This document shows positions 34,107-42,530 of a DNA stretch of 61,169 nucleotides, piece by piece. Where the stretch lies: assembly GCA_945873195.1 (NCBI GenBank), contig CAMCDA010000006.1, forward strand, positions 1-61,169. Reading direction: 5' to 3'. How positions within the stretch are numbered: position 1 is the first letter of the stretch; each line of letters begins with the position of its first letter. The notes under the pieces were generated by a model, which was given only the letters and a program-made list of their open reading frames with translations, ran no database searches and was not told the origin of the DNA. The position numbers and the translations under genes are program-made. Source of the stretch: Asaia bogorensis. Lineage in GTDB: Bacteria > Pseudomonadota > Alphaproteobacteria > Acetobacterales > Acetobacteraceae.

Positions 34107-36173
34107 TCAATGGGTTTCGCATGTTGCATGAAGCAACCTGCTGTTTCGTCGTTCAGGCAATCCCGCTCGGCGCAGCCCTTCGGCATATCGGTCGAGATCG
34201 GCGGCGCGGGTCATGGGGGAGCGGGCGATTGCCTCCTCCACGGAGAAGGCTGGTTCAAGTTCGAGCAGTCTGTTCAAAACCGCATCGGTTTCCCGGCAAT
34301 GGTCGAGGTGGCCGAGGGCCGCGAGATACCCTTTGTAGGCCGAGGAGAACCAGGGATTCAGCTCGATGGCCCGCCGTCCGATCTCGGCCGCGCTCTCATA
34401 TTCCGCAAGCAGAAGGTGCGGCATGATCAAAGCGTGGTCGAAGAAGAACAGATGTGGGTCGGAGGGGGAGAGCCGGACGGCCTGGTACATCCGCCGCAAT
34501 GCCTCATCATGACGGCCCAGATAACAATGGGCGAGGCCGGAAAAACACCAGGCCAGGGCAAGGTTGGGATTGAGCGCGATGGCCCGTTCGTGCAGGGCGC
34601 ACCCCTCGGCCGCGCGCTTGCCCAAGAAGCTGCGGACATGGCCGGCGAGCGTCATGGCCCGGGCATCTCCGGGGTCAAGGGTGACGGCGCGTTCCGCGAG
34701 GTCGCCGGCGCGTATGGCGGCCACGGCGGGTTGGGTGGCCCATCCCTGACCGACGAGAAACAGATGCCAATAGGCGAGCCAGGCGTGGGCAAGGGCATTG
34801 GCCGGGTCGGCCACGACCGCGGCCTCCAGCAGCCGCCCGGCTTCCCCGAATCCCTGCTTTTCCAGGCGGTAGACGGGTGGCAAGGCCTGAAGAACGAGTT
34901 CCTGTGTCGTCGGGTTATTCGGGTGTCGGGCGACCGTCCGTTCACCCTCGTGGATCAGCAAGGCGGGATCGAGCTGCGCCACGATGGCCGATCCGATCTC
35001 ATCCTGGAGCGCCAGCAGATCGGTGGGTTGGCGGTCGAAGCGGTGGGCCCAGACCACGGTCCCCGCGGCACGCATGTCCATCAGGCGGACGGTGATCCGG
35101 ACCCGCTCCGACATCTGCTGGATCGTGCCGTCCAGCACGAAGTCGAGGTCGAGCGCGGCCCACATCGCTTCCTGTCGGCGCTCTCCGGATAGGGCGGCCC
35201 AGGAGGAGCCGGAGATACAGGATATCCATCGGAAGCGCGAAAGGGCGGTCGTGATTTCCTCGGCAAGACCGAGGGAGAGTTCTTCGTTGAGGGTGGAGCC
35301 GATCGCCCGCAGCGGGGCGATCCCCAGGCGGATGTCGCCACGGGCCTGTCGGGTGCCATCTTCATGGGGGCGTTCGGACGGGGCCGCCGTTCCGGTTCGT
35401 ATCCTGGCCGCGAGTTCCTCGGTTTCGAGGGACGGCTTGACGTCTCCCGCGGCCAGGGCGGTTCGGCATCGGTCATAGGCAGCCAGGGCCGCGGGTCGAT
35501 CGCCGCCTTCATGCAGGTCGCGCATCATGGCGCGCCAGGCGGTTTCGTGGACGGGGTCGATCGAGACCAACTGATTGGCGACGCGAAGCCGGCCTTCGAT
35601 GTCGGCCTGGTCGGTCAGCATACGCTCCCCAATGTCTCGGGCGATGCCGAGGATGCGGGCACGCTCCCCGATCAACCATTGGTCGAAGGCGGGGTCGAGG
35701 CCGATCAGGTCTTCCAATAATGGGGCCTGGAACACTTCGAGGGCGTCCAGCCGGGTTGTGTCACCCTTGGTGGCGTCGAGCACGTCGATCCAGACACCCT
35801 CTGACCGCAAGGCCACGTGGTGTCGTTCGGCGATGAACTGCGAGAACAACGGCGGGCAGAGCGTATCCTGCAATTCGTGGATCGCCTGGCGGAGGGAGGC
35901 ACGGCCTTGCTCCTTCTCCCGCTGGCTCCAGAGCAAGGCGGTCAGTTGGAGGCGAAGGACGGGGCGTGGGCTGGCCAGGGCAATAACGGCCAGGACAGCA
36001 CGGGCCTTCCGGGTGCGCGGAAGGATGGTGCGCCCCGTTGGGTCCTCCGCCCGCATGTGGCCAAGCAACCGCAGATTGAGGGTGACCTGTTCGGGGCTGG
36101 GGGCACGGCTTATGGCGCTCGACACTCCATCTCTCACGACTATCGCGGACGCCGGAATCACCCTGCTATGCAT
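34107..36173 (-). CDS. BTAD/SARP-like transcriptional regulator with TPR domain
   Basis: A protein of about 688 residues in three parts. An N-terminal winged-helix (LRLLGHMRAED...KARAVLAVIAL) precedes a BTAD tetratricopeptide module (about 100-260, with YDRCRTALAAGDVKPS). A central domain of the adenylate-cyclase-associated/TolB-like type follows (IRLGIAPLRAIG...LDGTIQQMSERVRITVRL). C-terminal TPR repeats (ANALAHAWLAYWHLF, NPNLALAWCFSGLAHCYLGRHDEALRR) complete it. Such proteins act as transcription activators, often for transporters or secretion. ATG 36173 is used (an in-frame TTG at 36185 and GTG starts are also possible). An IS630 copy abuts the start, so its native promoter is probably displaced. 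Confidence 0.7.
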   Translation of the reverse strand: MHSRVIPASAIVVRDGVSSAISRAPSPEQVTLNLRLLGHMRAEDPTGRTILPRTRKARAVLAVIALASPRPVLRLQLTALLWSQREKEQGRASLRQAIHELQDTLCPPLFSQFIAERHHVALRSEGVWIDVLDATKGDTTRLDALEVFQAPLLEDLIGLDPAFDQWLIGERARILGIARDIGERMLTDQADIEGRLRVANQLVSIDPVHETAWRAMMRDLHEGGDRPAALAAYDRCRTALAAGDVKPSLETEELAARIRTGTAAPSERPHEDGTRQARGDIRLGIAPLRAIGSTLNEELSLGLAEEITTALSRFRWISCISGSSWAALSGERRQEAMWAALDLDFVLDGTIQQMSERVRITVRLMDMRAAGTVVWAHRFDRQPTDLLALQDEIGSAIVAQLDPALLIHEGERTVARHPNNPTTQELVLQALPPVYRLEKQGFGEAGRLLEAAVVADPANALAHAWLAYWHLFLVGQGWATQPAVAAIRAGDLAERAVTLDPGDARAMTLAGHVRSFLGKRAAEGCALHERAIALNPNLALAWCFSGLAHCYLGRHDEALRRMYQAVRLSPSDPHLFFFDHALIMPHLLLAEYESAAEIGRRAIELNPWFSSAYKGYLAALGHLDHCRETDAVLNRLLELEPAFSVEEAIARSPMTRAADLDRYAEGLRRAGLPERRNSRLLHATCETH

Positions 36174-36197
36174 CCAAAAATACAACCCAAAAGGGTA

Positions 36198-37388
36198 TTA
36201 TACCAACAGTCCTAGACATTGACCGTTGCCCACTCGGTTGCGCCGATGGATCGGATTCGGTCTGGATCGGCGATCAGCCAGTTCCAGGCATCGGCGCAGG
36301 CGTTCAGGATTTCGTCGTAGTCGTCCCAGACGCGGGCTGACAGCTTGTTGGCTCGCAGGTATTGCCAGACGTTCTCCATGCGGTTCAGTTCCGGTGCATA
36401 GGGTGGCAGTGGGACCAACACGATGTTGGCTGGCACGATCAGCTTGCCTCCGGGCTGATGCCATCCGGCGCCGTCGCAGATCACCGCGGCGACGGTGCCT
36501 GGCGCGACATGCGCGCTGATCTCTGCAAGATGCAGGTTCATGCACTCGGTGCTGGCCGTTGGTGTGATGACCGCCGCACCAACGCCGCGGGCGGGACAGA
36601 TTGCGCCGAACAGGTAGGCGTTGTCATGACGATTGTCACGCACCATGGGCGGACGAGAACCCACCGGCGCCCAGACATAGCTCAACGACCCCTTCTGCCC
36701 TACTCTGGCTTCATCCTGGAACCAGATCTCGACACGGCTCGCCGCAGTGCAACCCAGCAAGGCTTCCTTTAGATGGACGCTGAAGTTTTTTTAAAAGCCT
36801 CCTGCGCGGCGGCGTCCTTCTTCGGATGATAAGGACGCGGTTGCAGCCGGGCCAACCGTAGCTTGCGCAGCCACTTGCCGATCGTGCGCTCGCAGACCGT
36901 GACCGCGAACCGGCATTGCACCTCGGCGCGCAGGTCGACGCAACGCCAGCGGATCACCTTGTGCACCTTGGGGTCGGGACCCTTGACCACCAAGTCCCGC
37001 AGTTCGTCCATCTGGGCCTTGGTCAGCCTCGCGGCCGTGCCGGGGGGCTTGCGTGATGACAGCGCGTCAATGCCGCCGGCGTTGTAGCGCAGTACCCAGT
37101 CGCGCAGTGTCTGCCGGTCCATGCCCGCCTGGCGAGCCGCGTCAAGCCGTGACGCGCCGTCCAGGATCATCGCAATGGCCAACACCCGTCGGGCTTGCGA
37201 CGGGCTGGATGTCCGTCGCGCCCGACGCCGCAGCTCCGCCGCATCGTGGTCCGTCCGTGTAATGCTCACCGCGCTGCCCATTCGGGTCTCCCGCACCTGG
37301 AATCGTCTGGTCAGGAAGAGCGAATCGTACTTTCAGCCCGAGGGGAACCGGCGGGAGATGAGTCGGAACCTTCGGCGCTTGGTATTAT
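36198..37388 (-). mobile_element. IS630-family insertion sequence
   Basis: The edges are estimated from short inverted ends: (T/A)ATACCAA read inward near 36199-36207 and, on the other strand, near 37387-37380. The length of about 1.19 kb and TA-rich edges suit IS630/Tc1-like elements, which insert at TA. It contains a two-frame transposase. Exact ends are uncertain by a few bases. Confidence 0.7.
36212..37296 (-). CDS. IS630-family transposase, two overlapping frames joined by -1 frameshift
   Basis: The first frame (37296-36769) encodes helix-turn-helix DNA-binding domains (ARRVLAIAMILDGASRLDAA, GMDRQTLRDWVLRYNAGG). It reaches GAG GCT TTT AAA AAA ACT. Slipping back one base on the seven A residues (about 36789-36795) continues as KKNFSVHLKEALLG into the second frame. 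That frame ends at 36212 and carries the catalytic DDE domain: WFQDEARVGQKG, VICDGAGWH and PPYAPELNRMENVW. This arrangement is typical of functional IS630 elements rather than of decay. Confidence 0.8.
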
Positions 37389-37579
37389 CTGACATCCATT
37401 AGCGTGTCATGGGGTGGTATGCAACCATAGGGTTCTCAATAATGCGAAGATACCCCAGGCGGCCCGGTATCGGCATGGATTGATTTTTTCGACACGGCAT
37501 GACACCGCTAATTCGCATTCAGGCTGATACGGCCGCTCGGCGTGGCTGGATTCATGCCGATTAAACAGGGGAATTCGTC

Positions 37580-38635
37580 ATGGCCACTCAGCCGAGCGCG
37601 GCACCCGCCGCGCAGTCCATCCAGGCCCTGCCGCCTTGGGTTCGTTTGGGCGCGGGGTTCGCGTTTTGCATCCTCCTCGCGGCGGTTGCCCTGGTGTTGG
37701 GCGCGCAGGTTCCGCTGATTGGTCCGTCGATCTTCGCGATTGTCATTGGCGTGGTGCTGACCAATACGTTGCGCGGGCCGCTGCAACTGACCGCCCTGCG
37801 TATTGGGGATGTCAGCAAGCTGTCCCTGCGCGGCGGCATCATCGTTCTGGGGGCAAGCCTTGACCTCGGAGAGATCGTGGGAACTGGTCTGGACTCGCTT
37901 CCCCTGTTGATCATCACCATCGTGTTGGGCCTTGCCTGCGCTTTGTTGCTCGGCCGAGCGCAGGGTCTCGATTGGCGGATGCGATGCCTGATCGGGATGG
38001 GAACCACGATTTGCGGCGCCTCCGCGATCGCGGCCCTGGCGCCGGTGATCCGTGCCAAGGCCGAGGAGATCGCCTACGCGGTGACGGTTGTGTTCCTGTT
38101 CAACATGATCGCGGTCTTTGTATTCCCGCCTTTGGGCCATCTGATGGGGCTGACCGATAACGGGTTCGGTATCTGGACGGGCACGGCGGTGAATGACACG
38201 TCGGCCGTTGTCGCGGCGGGCTTCTCCTTCAGCGAGGAGGCAGGCACGACGGCGACCATCGTCAAATTGACCCGCACAACGCTGATCATCCCGTTGGTGA
38301 TCGCGTTCGGCCTTGCCCTGCCGCTTTTCGAGGCACGCAAGGACGATGGTCAGGTTTCCCTGGCGAAGCGCGTCTATGACGCCTTCCCGATGTTCATCCT
38401 TCTGTTTCTGGTGGCATCCCTGCTGAAGACGCTCGGGGTGTTCGGGTCGTTTGGCGACGTGATCCAGTGGGCCGGCCGCGCGGTGCTTGTGGTTGCGATG
38501 GTCGCTGTCGGCCTTCAGGGGCATTGGCGGGCGTTTGTGGGCGCGGGGCCGGGGCCGCTGATCCTGGGCTTCGTCACCTGGTTGGTCGTGGCCGTATCGA
38601 GCCTGGCGGTGCAAAGCTGGACGGGCTCGCTGTGA
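37580..38635 (+). CDS. yeiH: YeiH-family putative sulfate exporter
   Basis: A 351-residue membrane protein with about ten helices. Family motifs are present: GPSIFAIVIGVVLTN, LRGGIIVLGASLDLGEI, GMGTTICGASAIAALAPVIRAK and GTAVNDTSAVVAAGF. The AGGGGAATT ribosome-binding site precedes the ATG at 37580. The family is annotated as putative sulfate exporters; substrate evidence is limited. It is flanked by an IS630 and an IS701 copy with no linked LysR regulator, unlike many homologues. The upstream spacer 37389-37579 holds its presumed promoter. Confidence 0.88.
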   Translation: MATQPSAAPAAQSIQALPPWVRLGAGFAFCILLAAVALVLGAQVPLIGPSIFAIVIGVVLTNTLRGPLQLTALRIGDVSKLSLRGGIIVLGASLDLGEIVGTGLDSLPLLIITIVLGLACALLLGRAQGLDWRMRCLIGMGTTICGASAIAALAPVIRAKAEEIAYAVTVVFLFNMIAVFVFPPLGHLMGLTDNGFGIWTGTAVNDTSAVVAAGFSFSEEAGTTATIVKLTRTTLIIPLVIAFGLALPLFEARKDDGQVSLAKRVYDAFPMFILLFLVASLLKTLGVFGSFGDVIQWAGRAVLVVAMVAVGLQGHWRAFVGAGPGPLILGFVTWLVVAVSSLAVQSWTGSL

Positions 38636-38771
38636 TCGAGGTGCGAGGATAAAAATCCATAAATAGGAAAATATGGTTTGACTTGGTCTGGGGGCGAGTG
38701 TATCAGTTCCCTTGTCAACGGGATTGTTGTCTCCAACGCCCCACGCTGACCTGAAATCGGCGACCATCTAA
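38636..38771. other. intergenic remnant left of IS701
   Basis: This stretch is locally AT-rich at its start and contains no gene. Its right end carries the CTAA target duplication (38768-38771). Before the IS701 insertion it was contiguous with the phyH fragment now at 40309-40467; joined, that frame would read a further 17 or so residues to a stop without resembling PhyH. It is probably debris from earlier rearrangement. Confidence 0.5.
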
Positions 38772-40304
38772 TTTGACAAAATCACATTGACGACCTTGAC
38801 ATTGAATTCCCACGCTGATTCTCTGGAGTGCGACCGATTCGCGGCTTGGAGGACGAAATGAAGCTGGCAGTTCGTCAGGTAACAATATGTCCTGATGACG
38901 GCTAACCGTATCGTTGGTCGAGGGGATCGCCGAAGCATTCGGCCGGTTCCTCGTCCGTCACGGGCGTTTTTTCCGAACCCGGACACGCGACAGCACGGCT
39001 GTGGCATGCCGCTACCTGCACGGGCTGGCACAAGCCGAGGACTGTACCTTCGAAGCGATGGCCGCGGTGGTTGAAGACGGCTGCGCCCAACAGTTGCAGC
39101 ATTTCATCAGCAACTCCCCCTGGGAGCACGAACCGGTGGTGGCCCAAATCGGAGCCGACGCGGACCGTCTGTTGGGCGGCAAGCCAACAAGCTGCCTGCT
39201 GATCGACGAAAGCAGCTTTCCCAAGCAAGGCGACCGCTCGGTTGGCGTGGCGCGGCAATGGACGGGCCGGCTGGGCAAGGTGGACAATTGTCAGGTGGCG
39301 GTGTTTGGCGTGCTGAGCGACGGACAACGCCACACGCCGATCGACATGCGATTGTATTTGCCGAAGCGCTGGATCGACGATCCGGCGCGCTGCGATAAGG
39401 CGGGCATTCCGGAGGCGGCCCGCGTGCTGACCTCGAAAAGCGAGCATGCCCTGGATATCGTGCGTCAGGCGCGTACTCGCGGCATGCGGTTCGCTTGGGT
39501 GGGCATCGATGCCGGTTACGGCAAGGAGCCGGCCTTCCTGCGGGCGCTCAATGCGATGGGGGAAGTCTTCATCGCCGATGTGCATCGCGACCAGCGGGTT
39601 TGGATCGAGGACCCCGGACTGCATGTGCCGGAGGCAAAGCCCGGCCGTGGGCGCCCATCGAAGAAACAACAGGCTGCCGCGACACCCGTCACAGTGGAAA
39701 GCCTGGCCAAGACGCTGCGTCCCGAGGACTGGATCCGCTGTGTGCTGCGCGACTGCACGCGCGGTCAATTACAGGTCGACATCGCACACCGGCGGGTCTG
39801 GCTTTGGGATGGCGAAGAGGCCGAGGCACACGGCTGGCATCTGATCGTCAGGCGCGAAGTGGGATCGGTGAAAACGATCAAATACAGCTTGTCCAACGCA
39901 CCGGTTGATACGCCCCTGCTCCGGTTGGCGCAGATGCAAGGGCAACGTTTCTGGGTCGAGCGCGCCTTTGAAGATGCCAAGGGCGAGTGTGGCCTCGCCG
40001 ATTATCAGGCTTTGGGTTGGCGGTCATGGCACCATCACGTCACCATGGTCATGCTGGCGATGCTATTCATTGCCGAACAGCGGGTGGCCCAGCAACCCGG
40101 GCTTGAATTGCTGACGCCACGCGACATCGTTGAGATGCTGAAGGAGACATTACCGCGCAAGCCGGAAGGAAAAGAGGCCCTCATCGCCCGGATCAATGCG
40201 CGGCACGCACGACGACAAGGCGCGATCGAATCCCGTTTCCGCACTCAACAGAAAATGGGCCGGATACGGGCAAAAATCATGCCATGAAATCTGACTCTGT
40301 CAAA
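38772..40304 (+). mobile_element. IS701-family insertion sequence with CTAA target duplication
   Basis: The element is 1533 bases. Its inverted ends read TTTGACAAAATCA on the left and TTTGACAGAGTCA on the right (reverse complement). The 4-base sequence CTAA flanks both sides (38768-38771 and 40305-40308), matching the YTAR-type duplications of IS701. Intact ends, duplication and transposase suggest a recent, possibly active copy. Confidence 0.88.
38914..40287 (+). CDS. IS701-family transposase
   Basis: A 457-residue DDE transposase. The N-terminal part has a YLHGLAQAEDCTFEAMA segment. The first catalytic Asp lies in CLLIDESSFPKQGDRSVGVARQWTGRLGK, the second in FAWVGIDAGYGKEPAFL, and a Glu-containing region is RFWVERAFEDAKGECGLADYQALGWRSWHHH. 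This pattern is characteristic of IS701/DDE_5 proteins. A TTG at 38914 is the apparent start. The gene fills the element and shows no frameshift. Confidence 0.88.
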   Translation: MVEGIAEAFGRFLVRHGRFFRTRTRDSTAVACRYLHGLAQAEDCTFEAMAAVVEDGCAQQLQHFISNSPWEHEPVVAQIGADADRLLGGKPTSCLLIDESSFPKQGDRSVGVARQWTGRLGKVDNCQVAVFGVLSDGQRHTPIDMRLYLPKRWIDDPARCDKAGIPEAARVLTSKSEHALDIVRQARTRGMRFAWVGIDAGYGKEPAFLRALNAMGEVFIADVHRDQRVWIEDPGLHVPEAKPGRGRPSKKQQAAATPVTVESLAKTLRPEDWIRCVLRDCTRGQLQVDIAHRRVWLWDGEEAEAHGWHLIVRREVGSVKTIKYSLSNAPVDTPLLRLAQMQGQRFWVERAFEDAKGECGLADYQALGWRSWHHHVTMVMLAMLFIAEQRVAQQPGLELLTPRDIVEMLKETLPRKPEGKEALIARINARHARRQGAIESRFRTQQKMGRIRAKIMP

Positions 40305-40467
40305 CTAAATTCGGCAGCCGGCCGAAGGTGTCGCCCTGCTCACGCTCAAACGCTTCGAGGCGGCCCCTGTAGTACCGCACTTCCTCAGCGGTCAGGCAAT
40401 CGACCGGAAAGACGAAGCCATCTTTATTGTATTGGGCAACTTGGTCGGGCGACAGACTGGCGGGCAT
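40300..40467 (-). pseudogene. phytanoyl-CoA dioxygenase (PhyH) N-terminal fragment
   Basis: From ATG 40467 the minus strand encodes LSPDQVAQYNKDGFVFPVD and EEVRYYRGRLEAFEREQG, the usual start of PhyH-family Fe(II)/2-oxoglutarate dioxygenases (normally about 270-300 residues). Only about 54 residues remain. The frame enters the IS701 end and stops at its TGA (40300-40302). The rest of the gene is not on the other side of the element, so it was already shortened before the insertion. Non-functional. Confidence 0.75.
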
Positions 40468-40545
40468 CGTGGGGACCTCCGGGTTCGGTATCCATACATA
40501 ATGGACGACGCACGGATGCTGTCCAGAACCAACGCGGATGCAAGC

Positions 40546-41124
40546 CTACCGCAGCTTGGCGCGCAAAGCGTCAAGCCTGGCGCGGTAGCCGGCGGCATCG
40601 CCGTAGTCGACGAATTCCTTGTAGCGGGAATGGGCGCCGCGGATCTGCGTCGCATGGCGGATCGGGCACCAATATTGCTCCGTCCGCCCGGCGATCTCCC
40701 GCGCATAGGCGAGGACGCCGTTCGCATAGCCGCAATAGACGCAATTGAGCTTCTCGATCGCGTTCAGATAGCCGAGGCGATGCCGGTCGATCACGATGTA
40801 ATCCCGGCGGGCCACGCGGCTGATCCCCCAGGCCGAAAAGCATATCCATTGATAGACCGTCAGGAACAGATCGAGCAGCGCGAACACGATCGCGGTGGCA
40901 TAGATCACCGGCACGGTCACCACGTGCTTCAGCTTCGCCTCTCGGAGGTACCGGAACACGCCCATCCGCTGGCCGCGGTGAACCTGCTTGACCTCGGGTT
41001 CGAACGCGGCCTTGCCCTTGGTCAGGCGGTATTTGAACGGGGCCCGCCTGGCCGTGAGGTGCTGTTCGATTTCATCCTCGATGGCGTGGATCTTGGCGAA
41101 AAGCCGGTCGAGTTCGTCGTTCAT
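40546..41124 (-). CDS. conserved membrane-associated protein with CxxC (192 aa)
   Basis: A 192-residue protein. A charged, helical N-terminus (DELDRLFAKIHAIEDEIEQ) is followed by a hydrophobic segment of about 30 residues (about 70-95) likely to be one or two membrane helices. The C-terminal part has CVYCGYANGVLAYAREIAGRTEQYWCPIRHA, whose CxxC plus a later Cys may bind metal. This C-terminal pattern recurs in proteobacterial hypothetical proteins. No function was assigned. It starts from ATG 41124 and stands alone. Confidence 0.7.
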   Translation of the reverse strand: MNDELDRLFAKIHAIEDEIEQHLTARRAPFKYRLTKGKAAFEPEVKQVHRGQRMGVFRYLREAKLKHVVTVPVIYATAIVFALLDLFLTVYQWICFSAWGISRVARRDYIVIDRHRLGYLNAIEKLNCVYCGYANGVLAYAREIAGRTEQYWCPIRHATQIRGAHSRYKEFVDYGDAAGYRARLDALRAKLR

Positions 41125-41178
41125 GGCATGGCCCTCGCCCGATCACAGGGCCGATGCTACCACGCATGGGGCAAACCG

Positions 41179-41490
41179 CTATTGCGCCTTTACATATTCA
41201 TCCCAGGTGATCGATCCGTCCTTGTTCGCATCGACCACCCCAAACGCCCGATCATACGCATTGTTACTTTTGATCTGAGCCGCTCGGCCGATCTTGCCGG
41301 TGGCGTTGAGGTCGATGAAAGCCTTGAACTGCGCGTGATTGAGCGTCGTGCCACCCGGGTTCGCCGCCTTGAAGTTGGCTTCCGCCCGCGCGAACTCCTC
41401 CGCCGTCAGCGCCCAGGCGGACGACATGAGGCCCCCGGCCAGGATCGCGCCGGCCAGCATGGTGGATCGCCATCTTGTTACATTTGACAT
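41179..41490 (-). CDS. secreted EF-hand domain protein
   Basis: A 103-residue protein with a signal peptide (about 1-27, ending SSAWA). The C-terminal EF-hand loop is DANKDGSITWDEY; a degenerate first hand is visible around DLNATGKIGRAAQ. It is probably a periplasmic Ca2+-binding protein. The ATG at 41490 is chosen because it gives a clean signal sequence; the frame is open to 41526. It is divergent from an outer-membrane protein gene. Confidence 0.75.
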   Translation of the reverse strand: MSNVTRWRSTMLAGAILAGGLMSSAWALTAEEFARAEANFKAANPGGTTLNHAQFKAFIDLNATGKIGRAAQIKSNNAYDRAFGVVDANKDGSITWDEYVKAQ

Positions 41491-41630
41491 GAATTGTGCC
41501 TCTGCACTGCGTGTAGGCGCTGGCACATGGCTTCCGGTGCCGACGCGACGATCTGGCCAACATTCTCCTTTTGCGTGTATGACCGAAATTCCTCACTACC
41601 ATCAAGACAAAACGCCCCGAGGCACGCGAT

Positions 41631-42491
41631 GTGGCACAACCGACGCCCGAGACCGCGCACGTGATACGCCGTCACCCATGGGTATTGGCCGGCGCGGTCG
41701 TTCTGGCGGTTGCCACGGCGCATCCAGCCTTGGCACAGATCGACGCGGCGGATGATGACGATGTGATCGACAACGTCGCGGGCGGCGGTGGCGGTAGCAC
41801 GGATCCCGCCGCGCCGGTGCGCGCGAACCGCGGGGCACCGTCCGCGCGGGGCCGCCCGCCGACATTGTCGATCAATCCCAGCGTCTGGACCGGCCTTCGG
41901 CACCGGTTCACCAAGAGCTTTCTGATCGACCTCTATGTGAAGCAAAAGGCCACCATTCGGGAGAATCCCTACCAGACACCCAGCACCGATGCATCGGGCG
42001 GGATCTCGGCGGCCTGGTCGGTGGGCGGATATTCACTGTCCGGCGCGTTCGAGGTGAAGGAAAATTTCAAGGAATACTATGGCCCCTGGAACGGCACAGG
42101 CTTCGACCTGCGCGCCGCCATTGCGCGCCGGGTAACGCTCGCGCCCGACTGGACCGTTGTGCCGGCCTTTCTGGTCAGCCATCTCTGGAGCAATCCGGAC
42201 TCACGCAACCGCTGGAAGCTCGAAATCAGCGCGCCGCTGGGCTATGCGCTGGACAAGGAATGGACGTGGGAGCCGCTGATTCCGACGCTGTCGATGCAAG
42301 CGTATGAGAACCGCCGAACGGCCCAGCGGGACTGGACGCTGAATGTTTCGACCGGCGTGCGGTATCAGATCACCAGCGTGACGATGATCGGGCTGGCGTT
42401 CGGGTTTGAGCAGCGGCAGTCGAATGTCGCGTCGGCAGAGTATTCACGCTGGGTCCTGCGCCCGAAACTGCAGTTCCGCGCGACGTTCTAG
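41631..42491 (+). CDS. outer-membrane beta-barrel protein of unknown function
   Basis: A 286-residue protein with a GTG start at 41631 (GAGG upstream), a signal peptide ending AHPALA (about 36) and an acidic/Gly-rich linker (DAADDDDVIDNVAGGGGG). Beta-strand-rich sequence follows with alternating residues and ends in LQFRATF. A C-terminal Phe preceded by alternating hydrophobics is the usual barrel insertion signal recognised by BamA. No specific family or substrate was recognised. Confidence 0.7.
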   Translation: MAQPTPETAHVIRRHPWVLAGAVVLAVATAHPALAQIDAADDDDVIDNVAGGGGGSTDPAAPVRANRGAPSARGRPPTLSINPSVWTGLRHRFTKSFLIDLYVKQKATIRENPYQTPSTDASGGISAAWSVGGYSLSGAFEVKENFKEYYGPWNGTGFDLRAAIARRVTLAPDWTVVPAFLVSHLWSNPDSRNRWKLEISAPLGYALDKEWTWEPLIPTLSMQAYENRRTAQRDWTLNVSTGVRYQITSVTMIGLAFGFEQRQSNVASAEYSRWVLRPKLQFRATF

Positions 42492-42530
42492 GGAACGGCC
42501 CCGCCCAACCGGACGGGACCGCGCACGCGA

